A stretch of DNA of 23,967 bases from Clostridiales bacterium UBA1774 (GCA_002314635.1 DCGQ01000002.1:14867-38833), one strand, 5' to 3'. Numbered from the stretch's first letter, positions 1 to 6,687 are shown. Numbers and translations are program-made. Notes: generated by a model from the sequence alone, not told the origin.

Positions 1-97
1 ATCATCCGGTTATGCGGCCTGCTTTCAGACCGATGGGGCATGATAAGGCCCGCAGCTCGGCGGAATCGGTTGACATAATGTTATGTCTTGGATTCGC
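1..97. other. left edge, no gene supported
   Basis: I see no supportable gene here. The only structure is an inverted repeat at 72-87 with 7-base arms GACATAA/TTATGTC around TG. Its centre lies 28 bases to the left of the centre of the parS-like palindrome at 98-117. Confidence 0.5.
72..87. repeat. short inverted repeat beside parS-like site
   Basis: Arms GACATAA and TTATGTC surround a TG centre. The sequence is related in flavour to, but not the same as, the CATGTTA/TAACATG palindromes nearby. It may be a second binding site or chance; its function is unknown. Confidence 0.4.
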
Positions 98-117
98 CAT
101 GTTACGCAGATAACATG
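98..117. promoter_or_regulatory. parS-like palindrome, left copy (imperfect)
   Basis: The sequence CATGTTACGCAGATAACATG has 7-base perfect arms CATGTTA/TAACATG and a mismatched centre. Two better copies of the same palindrome follow parB at 4664-4683 and 4701-4720. The core shape TGTTACGC/GCGTAACA resembles the chromosomal parS palindrome TGTTTCAC/GTGAAACA in its outer bases and central C/G, so a ParB-binding centromere is likely. It lies just past the stop codon of the rep gene. Confidence 0.55.
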
Positions 118-138
118 ACAGAATCCGAAAACCGGCGC

Positions 139-1551
139 TTATATCTCGTCCGGATGAGCCAGATCGTAGCTCACCTCGCCCCGCACACGCAGATCGCCCT
201 CGGTCAGGATATTGAGGATCAGCCGCTTCAGAAACCGCCGTGGAAACCGGGGTGCGCTGCGGCACACCGCGTCCCGGTACTCCTGTTCCGCGTCCCAGCA
301 CAGACCCGACAGCGCCCCCGACTCCACATAGGGAACCCGCCGCCAGAGCTGCCGCAGGATGCGCCCGTGGGGCACCTTGTCCGCGCCCAGCTCCGTCACC
401 GGATCGGTCAGCAGTTCGATCATAGCATCTACAAACATATAGTAGAAATTCCGGCAGAACTCCGGGTCATCCCGGTCTGCAAATGCGTCAGGCTCCTGCA
501 TCTCGTCATAGCTGCAAAGCAGGTGCACGGTCTTTACGGCCAGCTCCTCATTGCCGCAGAGCGCCGAGGATAACCGGAGAGGTTGCTCAACTGCTATTGA
601 GTCTCTCAGCACCCATTCCGCTCCGTCCGGCTGCGGCTGCGCCCACTGGTGATGGTAAGACTGATCTTTACAGGGTCTGGTAGTGTTTACGCGGGTAGTA
701 TTAGCGTCCGGAATTTCCGGGTACGGGAAAGCCGTGTCCGCCGAAACCGGGTCCGAAAACACCGTGTCCTGCATTTCCGGAAGCTGAAAATCCCTGTCCT
801 GAAAATCCGGAGCCTGTATTTCCGTGTCCTGTTTTTCCGGTGCCTGAACCGGAACAGCCCCCAGCTGGGCCGCAGCCGGATCCGGCTTGTCCACCAGCAA
901 AAATTCCATGGCACCCAGCTTTCCGCCGCTGTGCTTCTGGCTGACCGTCACATAATTCCGCTGCCGCAGCGCCTTCAAGGCAGCGGAATACGCATCCTTG
1001 CCGATGCCCAGATGGTACAGGATCGTGTCCTTACCGGGGCAGGCGGTTCCGCCTGAGCCGGAGAAGCTGCTCAGATAGGCATACAGCGCCTTTGCCTTGA
1101 TAGGCAGCGCCGTATCCAGCATGACGGCCTTGGGAATGAAGCCGAAGCCGCCGCCCAGCAGCCCGTCCCGACGGATCAGCACGCAGTCCGCCTCGCCGAC
1201 AACCGGCACCGTTTCCCGATATCTGCTTGGTTTCTCAACTAATATATACAGATTCCCGTCAAATCTGCCCTGAACCTTTCGTTTTTCCACGCGGATGTAA
1301 TCCAGCTCGGTCAGCTCCGCGAAATAGCGGTAGTATGCGTCCTTGCTCAGATTCAGCGCGTGCAGAATGTAATCCCGACCGGGGAAGGCGGTGTTCCCGC
1401 TGCCGGTGAAGCTGGCAAAGAACGCGTATACGCCCTTGGCCGGGGCAGATAACCCCGGGTCCAGCATGACGGCCTTGGGAATCAGTCCGTAGCCCCGGCA
1501 TCGGACGCCTTCTACCATAAGGCGATCTCTGCCTGTCTGCAGTTCCTTCAA
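139..1551 (-). CDS. replication initiator-like protein with duplicated winged-helix domains
   Basis: This is a 470-residue protein from the preferred TTG start. Two homologous domains lie in tandem, at about residues 20-108 and 132-220. Each begins G(Y/F)G(L/F)IPKAVMLD and continues with an SFxGSGxTAxPG(R/K)DxIL segment and KDAY, as in the winged-helix DNA-binding domains of firmicute plasmid replication proteins. A Pro/Gln/Asp-rich linker of five 10-residue repeats follows (about residues 238-287). A C-terminal helical domain (about 320-470) has no motif I can name. The gene is divergent from parA/parB, as in many theta plasmids, which supports a Rep role. A promoter at 1789-1817 would give a leader of about 230 bases. 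An in-frame ATG at 1734 would add 61 residues but has a poorer ribosome site. It could instead be a transcription regulator, but context favours replication initiation. Confidence 0.7.
   Translation of the reverse strand: MKELQTGRDRLMVEGVRCRGYGLIPKAVMLDPGLSAPAKGVYAFFASFTGSGNTAFPGRDYILHALNLSKDAYYRYFAELTELDYIRVEKRKVQGRFDGNLYILVEKPSRYRETVPVVGEADCVLIRRDGLLGGGFGFIPKAVMLDTALPIKAKALYAYLSSFSGSGGTACPGKDTILYHLGIGKDAYSAALKALRQRNYVTVSQKHSGGKLGAMEFLLVDKPDPAAAQLGAVPVQAPEKQDTEIQAPDFQDRDFQLPEMQDTVFSDPVSADTAFPYPEIPDANTTRVNTTRPCKDQSYHHQWAQPQPDGAEWVLRDSIAVEQPLRLSSALCGNEELAVKTVHLLCSYDEMQEPDAFADRDDPEFCRNFYYMFVDAMIELLTDPVTELGADKVPHGRILRQLWRRVPYVESGALSGLCWDAEQEYRDAVCRSAPRFPRRFLKRLILNILTEGDLRVRGEVSYDLAHPDEI
691..840 (-). 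repeat. five tandem 30-base repeats inside rep (candidate iterons/origin)
   Basis: Five units of exactly 30 bases occupy 691-720, 721-750, 751-780, 781-810 and 811-840. On the plus strand each ends in CCGG at the same phase, usually TTCCGG, and all but the leftmost carry a GTCC(T/G)G core at unit positions 15-20. In protein they read as a 10-residue repeat of the form PExQDTxxxx. In RepA_N-type firmicute plasmids the origin lies within the rep coding sequence between N- and C-terminal domains, which is where these repeats sit. Use as an origin is inference; a purely protein-level linker repeat is the alternative. Confidence 0.6.
1115..1482 (-). repeat. pair of identical 23-base segments in the duplicated rep domains
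   Basis: The bases at 1115-1137 and 1460-1482 are identical over 23 positions, 345 bases apart. They encode the shared IPKAVMLD segment of the two winged-helix domains. The rest of the two domains has diverged, so this segment is either under tight constraint or was kept alike by gene conversion. Confidence 0.75.
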
Positions 1552-1552
1552 G

Positions 1553-1565
1553 TTTCCCCCTTTTT
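1553..1565 (-). promoter_or_regulatory. ribosome binding site deciding the TTG start of rep
   Basis: On the minus strand AAAAAGGGGGAAAC precedes TTG (1551-1549) directly. The G-run ends four bases before the start codon. The next in-frame ATG (1518-1516) has no comparable site, which is why TTG was chosen. A C-run in the leader (complement of 1631-1638) could pair with these Gs. Confidence 0.55.
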
Positions 1566-1621
1566 CCGAACCTATGTGTCTCTCTGTCCTGCGGCAGAAC
1601 CGAAAACCGCAGTACATAGAA

Positions 1622-1650
1622 TTGACATTCGGGGGAGGATATGGTATATT
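1622..1650 (+). promoter_or_regulatory. plus-strand promoter antisense to the rep leader
   Basis: TTGACA (1622-1627), a 17-base spacer and TATATT (1645-1650) make a near-consensus promoter. Transcription would start near 1657 and run through both hairpins, antisense to the rep leader. No plus-strand gene follows before 1917, so an antisense RNA is the simplest product. Confidence 0.6.
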
Positions 1651-1653
1651 TCT

Positions 1654-1682
1654 GAGCGGATGGGCTGCCATACCATCCGCTC
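1654..1682. repeat. perfect 10-base-pair hairpin in rep leader
   Basis: GAGCGGATGG (1654-1663) and CCATCCGCTC (1673-1682) pair perfectly around a 9-base loop. It lies at the predicted 5' end of the antisense transcript and in the middle of the rep leader. Confidence 0.75.
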
Positions 1683-1742
1683 TTATTACGCAAGCTGTGC
1701 TTCTGATCACAGCCTGCCCTTTTCCATCCCCCATTCTTCCCT

Positions 1743-1774
1743 AAAGAGAGAGATGTTCAAGCATCTCTCTCTTT
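1743..1774. repeat. perfect 13-base-pair hairpin near the rep transcription start
   Basis: AAAGAGAGAGATG (1743-1755) pairs with CATCTCTCTCTTT (1762-1774) around TTCAAG. In the minus direction it lies within the first 40 bases of the predicted rep mRNA. In the plus direction it could end an antisense RNA. Neither side has a strong run of Ts, so it is not a typical terminator. Confidence 0.7.
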
Positions 1775-1788
1775 CCCTATCTTGGAGT

Positions 1789-1817
1789 ATTATACCAAAC
1801 TCAATTTCCGTTGTAAA
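1789..1817 (-). promoter_or_regulatory. promoter of rep
   Basis: On the minus strand TTTACA (1817-1812), a 17-base spacer and a perfect TATAAT (1794-1789). Predicted start near 1782, giving a leader of about 230 bases before the TTG start codon. Confidence 0.65.
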
Positions 1818-1847
1818 GACCTGTGAAAAAATACCTGTCAGCAGGGG

Positions 1848-1876
1848 TTTACAAATACATTTTCTGGGTGTATGAT
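1848..1876 (+). promoter_or_regulatory. promoter of the par operon
   Basis: TTTACA (1848-1853), a 17-base spacer and TATGAT (1871-1876). It lies 40 bases upstream of the ATG at 1917 and back to back with the rep promoter. The ATG at 1872 falls inside the -10 box, so it cannot be the translation start. Confidence 0.65.
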
Positions 1877-1916
1877 AGAAAAGCTTCATATTATCGTAAC
1901 GGCAAGGGGGTATGAT

Positions 1917-2450
1917 ATGCTGCGAAACAGCTTTATGATGGAGCCGATCCCCAAGGACTGCTTCGGCGCCTATCTGGAACGGGCCATCATCGAATGTGAG
2001 CACCCGCTGGACTCCTACCGGGCCATTGCGGCCTTTCTGAAGGAGAACGGCGTGACAGATATTGACGAGCGGCGGGTCGCGGAATACTGCAAGGCGACCT
2101 TTACGCCGCCTTATGAAAAAGCGAAGCATATGCTGGACGCGCTGGGTCTATCGGTGGAGGACGAGGAGCTGATCACCGCACTGGAACGAAACCGGGCCTA
2201 TGCCAAGGCACAGCGGCAGGGGTACCGGCGGAAATCCGATCAGGAGCTGCGGATCAGCGTCCGGCTGAAACTGAGCCAGCTCCAGCCGGATTGGGAACCG
2301 GATCGAACCGCGCTGCTGCTGGGTCAGCGGATCGAGCAGCTTTACGGCAGCAAATCCAACTATCGGGAATACTTGCAGGCGCTGATCCGCAAGGATCTTT
2401 CCGAGGCGATCTTAATCGAGGAATTGGCAGAGAAGGAGACGGCGAAATGA
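1917..2450 (+). CDS. hypothetical first gene of the par operon
   Basis: A 177-residue, soluble, mostly helical protein of no recognised family. The ATG at 1917 was chosen because AAGGGGG (1904-1910) lies six bases upstream and the promoter ends just before it. The C-terminal part (about residues 105-170) has a short RISVRLKL strand-like segment, and later a YREYLQALIRKDL helix of the kind seen at the end of ribbon-helix-helix proteins. The long insert between them makes that assignment weak. Its stop overlaps the parA start by four bases (ATGA), so the two are translationally coupled and it probably serves partition or its autoregulation. This is inferred from position only. Confidence 0.7.
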   Translation: MLRNSFMMEPIPKDCFGAYLERAIIECEHPLDSYRAIAAFLKENGVTDIDERRVAEYCKATFTPPYEKAKHMLDALGLSVEDEELITALERNRAYAKAQRQGYRRKSDQELRISVRLKLSQLQPDWEPDRTALLLGQRIEQLYGSKSNYREYLQALIRKDLSEAILIEELAEKETAK

Positions 2451-3472
2451 GCAAGACAAAAGTGATTACCATATCCAATCAGAAGGGCGGCGTGGGAAAG
2501 ACCACCACCGTTGCCAATCTGGCCTATGCGCTGACCCAGATGGGAAACGACGTACTGTGCATTGACTTTGACTCGCAGGCCTCTCTGACCAACTATCTGA
2601 ATGTTGGTCTGGAGGACGATAAGTCCTATTTCGGTGTATATGAAATGATGCTGCTGTCTCTCCGGAAGGTGACGCGCAGCGAATATCCGGAGCTGGCTGC
2701 CTATAATGCTCTGATCGAGACGGAGGAAGGCTTTGCCAAGCTATGTGAGGTCTGCATCCACCGTCCCACCTATCTGGCTCGGGAGGTACAGACCATCGAC
2801 GGCAAGCGCCGCGTGGTGGATGTGGAACGGGAGTTCGGGTTCGACCTGCTGCCCTCCCATCTGTTTCTGGCGGACTACTCGCTGGAGCTGAGCCGCAGCG
2901 CCAGCTCCCGGGGCGGCGCCGGGGCGCTCCGGCTCTACTACGTGGTGCAGCGCATCATCAACTGGCATGAGTACGATTATATCCTGATCGACACCAACCC
3001 GTCGCTGGAGATCATGACCATGAATGCCATCTGCGCCGCCACGGATGGGGTACTGGTGCCCACCAATCTGGATCTGCTTTCCACCCGCGGCGTAGGCAAT
3101 CTGGTGAACAAGATCGGCGAGATCCAGGAGCTGCTGCTTCATATGCCCGAGCCGATTATACACATGGGCGTCATCGGCATCCTGCTGAACCTGTACTCCG
3201 AGCGGCGCAAGGTGGATACCACGATCCAGAGTAATCTGAATACCTTCTATCCCTTCCGCATCCTGCAGCAGACCATTCCCGAATCGGTGGACGCGAAACG
3301 GGCCGTGCTGGGCGGTCTGATTTATTCGCAGGTACACAAGAAGGCCGCCGCTCAGTATCTGGCCGTTGCGGAGGAGCTGGAAGCCACGCTGGCGCTGATG
3401 AAGCAGGAGGGTCAGAAGATTCAGTATCTGGAAAGCGCCTCTGACCTGAAAATTGCCGACCCGGGCGAATAA
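2447..3472 (+). CDS. parA: ParA-family partition ATPase
   Basis: A 341-residue P-loop ATPase. It has the deviant Walker A motif KGGVGKTT at residues 13-20, preceded by the usual ITISNQ strand. A Walker A' strand ends in DFDSQASLT (about 40-48), and a Walker B region contains YDYILIDTNPS. ParA ATPases use ATP-dependent nucleoid binding to move ParB-parS complexes and so segregate low-copy replicons. The start is set by AAGGAG at 2433-2438 and the ATGA overlap with the gene before. About 80 residues between Walker A' and Walker B (about 60-140) include acidic and helical segments, longer than in minimal plasmid ParAs. The parB gene follows after 12 bases. Family assignment is secure; the exact subtype is not. 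Confidence 0.95.
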   Translation: MSKTKVITISNQKGGVGKTTTVANLAYALTQMGNDVLCIDFDSQASLTNYLNVGLEDDKSYFGVYEMMLLSLRKVTRSEYPELAAYNALIETEEGFAKLCEVCIHRPTYLAREVQTIDGKRRVVDVEREFGFDLLPSHLFLADYSLELSRSASSRGGAGALRLYYVVQRIINWHEYDYILIDTNPSLEIMTMNAICAATDGVLVPTNLDLLSTRGVGNLVNKIGEIQELLLHMPEPIIHMGVIGILLNLYSERRKVDTTIQSNLNTFYPFRILQQTIPESVDAKRAVLGGLIYSQVHKKAAAQYLAVAEELEATLALMKQEGQKIQYLESASDLKIADPGE

Positions 3473-3484
3473 GGAGGAACCGCC

Positions 3485-4651
3485 ATGCCGAAACGTCAGA
3501 TCATTGACCGATACAGCGGTCTGGAAAATGTGCAGAGCCGCAGCGCCAATCAGTACGCCCGCAGGCTGTTTGACGAGGGCGAGCCGGAAGGCGGCACCCG
3601 TCTGCATTTTCAGGATATACCGTTGGAGGAGATCACGCCCCGTCCCGTCAACCGCTATGCCCAGAACCGGATCGACCGGCTGGCCAATTCCATCCGCAAA
3701 ACCGGTAATCGGCTGATCAACCCCATCACGCTGGTGGCGGTACGCGACCTGCCACGGGACGCTAACGGCGCCCATCCGCTGCTGACTGCCTACTTTGAAA
3801 AGGGCATCATTCAGGATGAAAGCCAGCTCCATTACATCATCGTTGCCGGGGAGCGGCGCTACCGCGCCTTCTGCAAGCTGCGGGACGAGGAGAACGCCAA
3901 ACCCCACTATCCCGGCTATGAGAACCCTTTCCACTCCATCACCGCCAATGTGCTCACCGAGCTGGAAGCGGAAAACGAAGCGGTTTTCTATGAGGACAGC
4001 AATACCGAATCCCGCCAACTGAACGCGGGGGAACGGATGCGCCTGTTTGAAGCCGCGCTCAGCGAAGTCGATACGGACGAGAAGAAACAGGCCGCGCTGC
4101 TGGAAATGGAGCGCAGCGGTTTTTCGCCCGGATTCCCCATCCCGGAGAATCCCTATGAAGCCGCAAAGAAATTCCGGAAGGACAAGTTTTGCGCCTATTA
4201 TATCAACGCGGAGCTGGGCGTGGAGGATTACAAGGAATCCACCGCCAGAACCTACTGCGCGGTCATGTCCCAGTGGTGCGACCCGGTTCGGGAAGCGCTG
4301 TATGACGGGAAGATCCAGTTTCAGGACTGCCGCAGCATCGTCCGCTACAAAACCGCCGCCCAGCAGGAAGCGCTGCTGAATCTGCTGCTCTCCGAAGGCA
4401 GGGAAGCCTTTGACGCGCAGCTGAAATCGCTGGCTCTGGCCGAAAGTCAGGAAACCGCCTATACGCCGAAAACCGCCCGAGCCGCCCTTCGCCGCACGCT
4501 GAAGCTGCTGGGGGAGGAACGCATGAAGCTGCTGGAGCAATCCGAGCATCTGGACGGTGAGGCGCGGAAAGCCATGGAAAACGCTGTCACGAAAATCAGC
4601 GCCACCGGCTGGGAGCTGGACGAGATTCTGAAAAGCATCAAGAAGCTCTAA
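3485..4651 (+). CDS. parB: ParB-family centromere-binding partition protein
   Basis: A 388-residue protein. Its N-terminal half carries the ParB/Srx nucleotide-binding fold. The segment at about 55-80 reads PRPVNRY...RLANSIRKTGNRLINPI (box I), and GERRYR at residues 122-127 is the diagnostic box II. A helical DNA-binding middle follows from about 175, and a helical C-terminus begins near 290. ParB proteins bind parS and spread using CTP. An insert between boxes I and II (about 85-115) is longer than in chromosomal ParB. An excellent AAGGAGG site lies eight bases before ATG, in the gap after parA. Two palindromes immediately downstream are its likely binding sites. Confidence 0.93.
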   Translation: MPKRQIIDRYSGLENVQSRSANQYARRLFDEGEPEGGTRLHFQDIPLEEITPRPVNRYAQNRIDRLANSIRKTGNRLINPITLVAVRDLPRDANGAHPLLTAYFEKGIIQDESQLHYIIVAGERRYRAFCKLRDEENAKPHYPGYENPFHSITANVLTELEAENEAVFYEDSNTESRQLNAGERMRLFEAALSEVDTDEKKQAALLEMERSGFSPGFPIPENPYEAAKKFRKDKFCAYYINAELGVEDYKESTARTYCAVMSQWCDPVREALYDGKIQFQDCRSIVRYKTAAQQEALLNLLLSEGREAFDAQLKSLALAESQETAYTPKTARAALRRTLKLLGEERMKLLEQSEHLDGEARKAMENAVTKISATGWELDEILKSIKKL

Positions 4652-4657
4652 CACCCT

Positions 4658-4689
4658 CGGCCTCATGTTACGCACGTAACATGAGGCCG
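4658..4689. promoter_or_regulatory. parS-like palindrome, extended copy after parB
   Basis: The core CATGTTACGCACGTAACATG occupies 4664-4683. The symmetry extends outward to 15-base arms (4658-4672 and 4675-4689) around a CA centre. No T-run follows, so a terminator is less likely than a protein-binding site, although it may do both. It sits seven bases past the parB stop. Confidence 0.65.
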
Positions 4690-4700
4690 CTGCCTTTCTC

Positions 4701-4720
4701 CATGTTACGCGCGTAACATG
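4701..4720. promoter_or_regulatory. parS-like palindrome, perfect 20-base copy
   Basis: CATGTTACGCGCGTAACATG is a perfect palindrome, centred 37 bases from the preceding copy. With the left-edge copy at 98-117 it makes three related sites bracketing rep and parAB, which supports a centromere role. Confidence 0.7.
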
Positions 4721-4753
4721 AAAACTCTTTTCGATTTTTTGTAGTCTCATATC

Positions 4754-4782
4754 TTGCAACTTCATTTACGGTCTGCTATAGT
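4754..4782 (+). promoter_or_regulatory. promoter of the EAL-domain gene
   Basis: TTGCAA (4754-4759), a 17-base spacer and TATAGT (4777-4782). Transcription would start near 4789, about 25 bases before the ATG at 4813. It makes the gene independent of the par operon. Confidence 0.65.
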
Positions 4783-4812
4783 TACAAATAATCTGAAATA
4801 AGGAGGTTGTCC

Positions 4813-6687
4813 ATGCAGTTTTTGATCTCCTTCGATCTGGCATCACTTCTGTTTTTGCTGATCATTTTATGGAATTTCTTTTCCCATCGGCAGTTCCCCT
4901 CGCTTTCCAATAAGATTTTCGGCAGTGTCCTGATCCTGTCCTTTTTGAATCTACTGGCAGATATCTTTGGCACGATCTCTCTTAGACCCGGTTTTCCGAT
5001 CCCGCTTTCCTATGTGATCAATACGTTCTGTTATCTTCTGCAGCCTGCCATGTCCTCTTTGCTGTGTATGTATGTGCTGTCACTGTCAGGTCTTCGAAAA
5101 CGGGAATTTTTCAGTTATGCCCTCATACCGGCCGCCGTTTTTGAACTGCTGATCCTCTGCACCGTTCCCTTTGGACTTGTCTTTCAGATCGACCCGGTGG
5201 AGGGTTATCTGTATGGCCCGCTTTATTTTGTCACCTATCTTTGTGCCGGTTTTTACCTGCTGTCGACCCTGCTGCTGTCCGTGTTTCTACACAACCTCAC
5301 TCGCCGTGAACGGTTCAGCATGATCGTTCTGATCGGGATCATATTGATCACGGTGCTGGTTCAGTTCATCGACTCCGCTTACTGCGTTACGGGAACCGGT
5401 ATTGCTGCGGCGCTGGTCATCGTAGATTTTATGATACAGGACCCGACGCGCATGATCGACAGCACCATCGGCGTTTTTAATCACGCTTCTCTGCTGATCT
5501 ATCTTCGCTCACAGGTCTTTCATAAGCGGAATCTGGTTCTCCTTGCAGTTGATCTTCACGGCCTCAAACAGGTCAATGCGTTGTACGGAACCCATGAAGG
5601 CGACCGTTTGCTGACCAGTCTGTGTGCCACGCTTTCGCAGGAAAAGAAATGCTGGGTCTTTCGCATGGGTGAAACCCGCTTTGTAGCGGCAAGCTCCCGA
5701 CCGGATGTGATCGACCATGTGATTCAGCGCCTTCCTCAGTGGGAGAACCGCCACTGGCCGGAACACGGTCATGCCCGTGTCCATCTGACCTCCTGCTATA
5801 TCCCGGAGGTGGATCCTTCTCTGGATGCGGAGGGCATCGTCACCATTCTGGAAACCGCACTTCTGTACGGCAGCCGCAGCGACAAACCCTTCACCCGTCT
5901 TGAAAATCGGGAGCTGAAGCATTATTCCCGCCTGTCCTCCATAGAAAACGCCCTTCGTCTGGATATCCCCCAGTGCCGCGGCTTTCATCTGGTATTCCAG
6001 CCGATCCGCGACCTGAGAACCGACAGCTTCCGAAGTGCGGAGACACTGCTTCGTTACGAAAGTCCCGAGTTCGGTCAGGTGAAACCGGACGAATTTGTGG
6101 ACATTGCAGAGCGTGCCGGTCTTGCGGTTCAGTTGGACGAAATGGTGATCCGTCTGGCCTTCGGTGCGGTGTCCTCCGGCGTATTTCAGGGTCTGGGTTA
6201 TGAAAATATCCATGTGAATCTGTCCTCCGCTTCTCTTGCGGGTGATACCATCGCAAATAAAATCCTCGCCCTGCAGCAGGAATATCAGGTTGACCCCTCC
6301 TTCTTCATTCTGGAAATCACGGAAAGCGCCGCTGCCTCTGCCGCCCGTGGCGCGTTGCAGACTATGGAGCAGCTTCGGGAAAAAGGCTTCCGCTTTGCCA
6401 TGGACGATTTCGGCACCGGCTACAGCAGTCTGACCCGGCTTCTGAAATTCCCGTTCAACTATGTGAAGCTGGACAGGAGCCTGTTGTTCTCCGACCCGGA
6501 GTTTTACCGCGGTCTGGCACGGATCTTCACGCAGATGGGCATGGAGCTGGTAGCCGAGGGCGTGGAAAACCTCCGACAGGCCGAGTTTGTCCGGGATGCG
6601 GGCGTTCGCTACATTCAGGGCTTCTACTACGCGTATCCTCAGACCCCGGAGGAGCTTCGCACAAATTACGCTCCCACAGTCGAATGA
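4813..6687 (+). CDS. membrane-bound EAL-domain cyclic-di-GMP phosphodiesterase
   Basis: A 624-residue protein. Residues 1-215 form about seven hydrophobic helices, a sensor layout common in clostridial signalling proteins. Residues about 218-350 are a degenerate GGDEF domain whose active-site loop reads MGETR instead of GGDEF, so no cyclase activity is expected. The EAL domain (about 380-615) keeps the catalytic set: E410 in AETLL, N469, E501 in EITES, D531/D532 in DDFGTG, K552, E582 and Q602. It is thus predicted to hydrolyse cyclic-di-GMP to pGpG. AAGGAGG six bases upstream selects ATG 4813. It has its own promoter and terminator and no partner gene. Lowering cyclic-di-GMP usually favours motility over surface attachment; its benefit to the replicon is unknown. 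Confidence 0.9.
   Translation: MQFLISFDLASLLFLLIILWNFFSHRQFPSLSNKIFGSVLILSFLNLLADIFGTISLRPGFPIPLSYVINTFCYLLQPAMSSLLCMYVLSLSGLRKREFFSYALIPAAVFELLILCTVPFGLVFQIDPVEGYLYGPLYFVTYLCAGFYLLSTLLLSVFLHNLTRRERFSMIVLIGIILITVLVQFIDSAYCVTGTGIAAALVIVDFMIQDPTRMIDSTIGVFNHASLLIYLRSQVFHKRNLVLLAVDLHGLKQVNALYGTHEGDRLLTSLCATLSQEKKCWVFRMGETRFVAASSRPDVIDHVIQRLPQWENRHWPEHGHARVHLTSCYIPEVDPSLDAEGIVTILETALLYGSRSDKPFTRLENRELKHYSRLSSIENALRLDIPQCRGFHLVFQPIRDLRTDSFRSAETLLRYESPEFGQVKPDEFVDIAERAGLAVQLDEMVIRLAFGAVSSGVFQGLGYENIHVNLSSASLAGDTIANKILALQQEYQVDPSFFILEITESAAASAARGALQTMEQLREKGFRFAMDDFGTGYSSLTRLLKFPFNYVKLDRSLLFSDPEFYRGLARIFTQMGMELVAEGVENLRQAEFVRDAGVRYIQGFYYAYPQTPEELRTNYAPTVE

Larger units (their letters stand above)
1654..1774 (+). 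ncRNA. candidate antisense (countertranscript) RNA for rep control
   Basis: This region runs from the expected start of the 1622-1650 promoter to the end of a 13-base-pair hairpin. It would contain a 5' stem (GAGCGGATGG/CCATCCGCTC, 1654-1682) and a 3' stem (1743-1774) that could act as a weak terminator, followed only by CCCTATCTT. Its sequence is fully complementary to the predicted rep leader. Countertranscribed RNAs are a well-known copy-control device in firmicute plasmids. The RNA itself is inferred from promoter and fold only. Confidence 0.4.
1552..1916. other. 365-base divergent control region between rep and the par operon
   Basis: No protein gene is supported. The stretch holds back-to-back promoters for rep (minus, 1789-1817) and the par operon (plus, 1848-1876). 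Their -35 boxes form an inverted TTGTAAA/TTTACAA pair. Between them lie two direct ACCTGT copies at 1819 and 1833. Within the rep leader are two perfect hairpins (1654-1682, 1743-1774) and a plus-strand promoter (1622-1650) pointing away from rep. The arrangement fits antisense control of replication. Confidence 0.6.

Noticed and set aside
691..840. CRISPR-like array
   Set aside because: The 30-base units are contiguous with no spacers, lie within a coding frame and encode a peptide repeat.
1872..1916. Earlier ATG for the first par-operon gene
   Set aside because: It lies within the -10 box of the operon promoter, and the ATG at 1917 has its own ribosome site.
4658..4689. Rho-independent terminator of parB
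   Set aside because: The inverted repeat is strong but is followed by GCTGCC with no T-run, and the core is shared with two other sites, so a binding site is favoured.
2741..4765. Long minus-strand frame (674 codons) opposite parA and parB
   Set aside because: parA and parB are certain from their motifs. The antisense frame has no motif and a low-complexity Gln/Gly/Ala composition.
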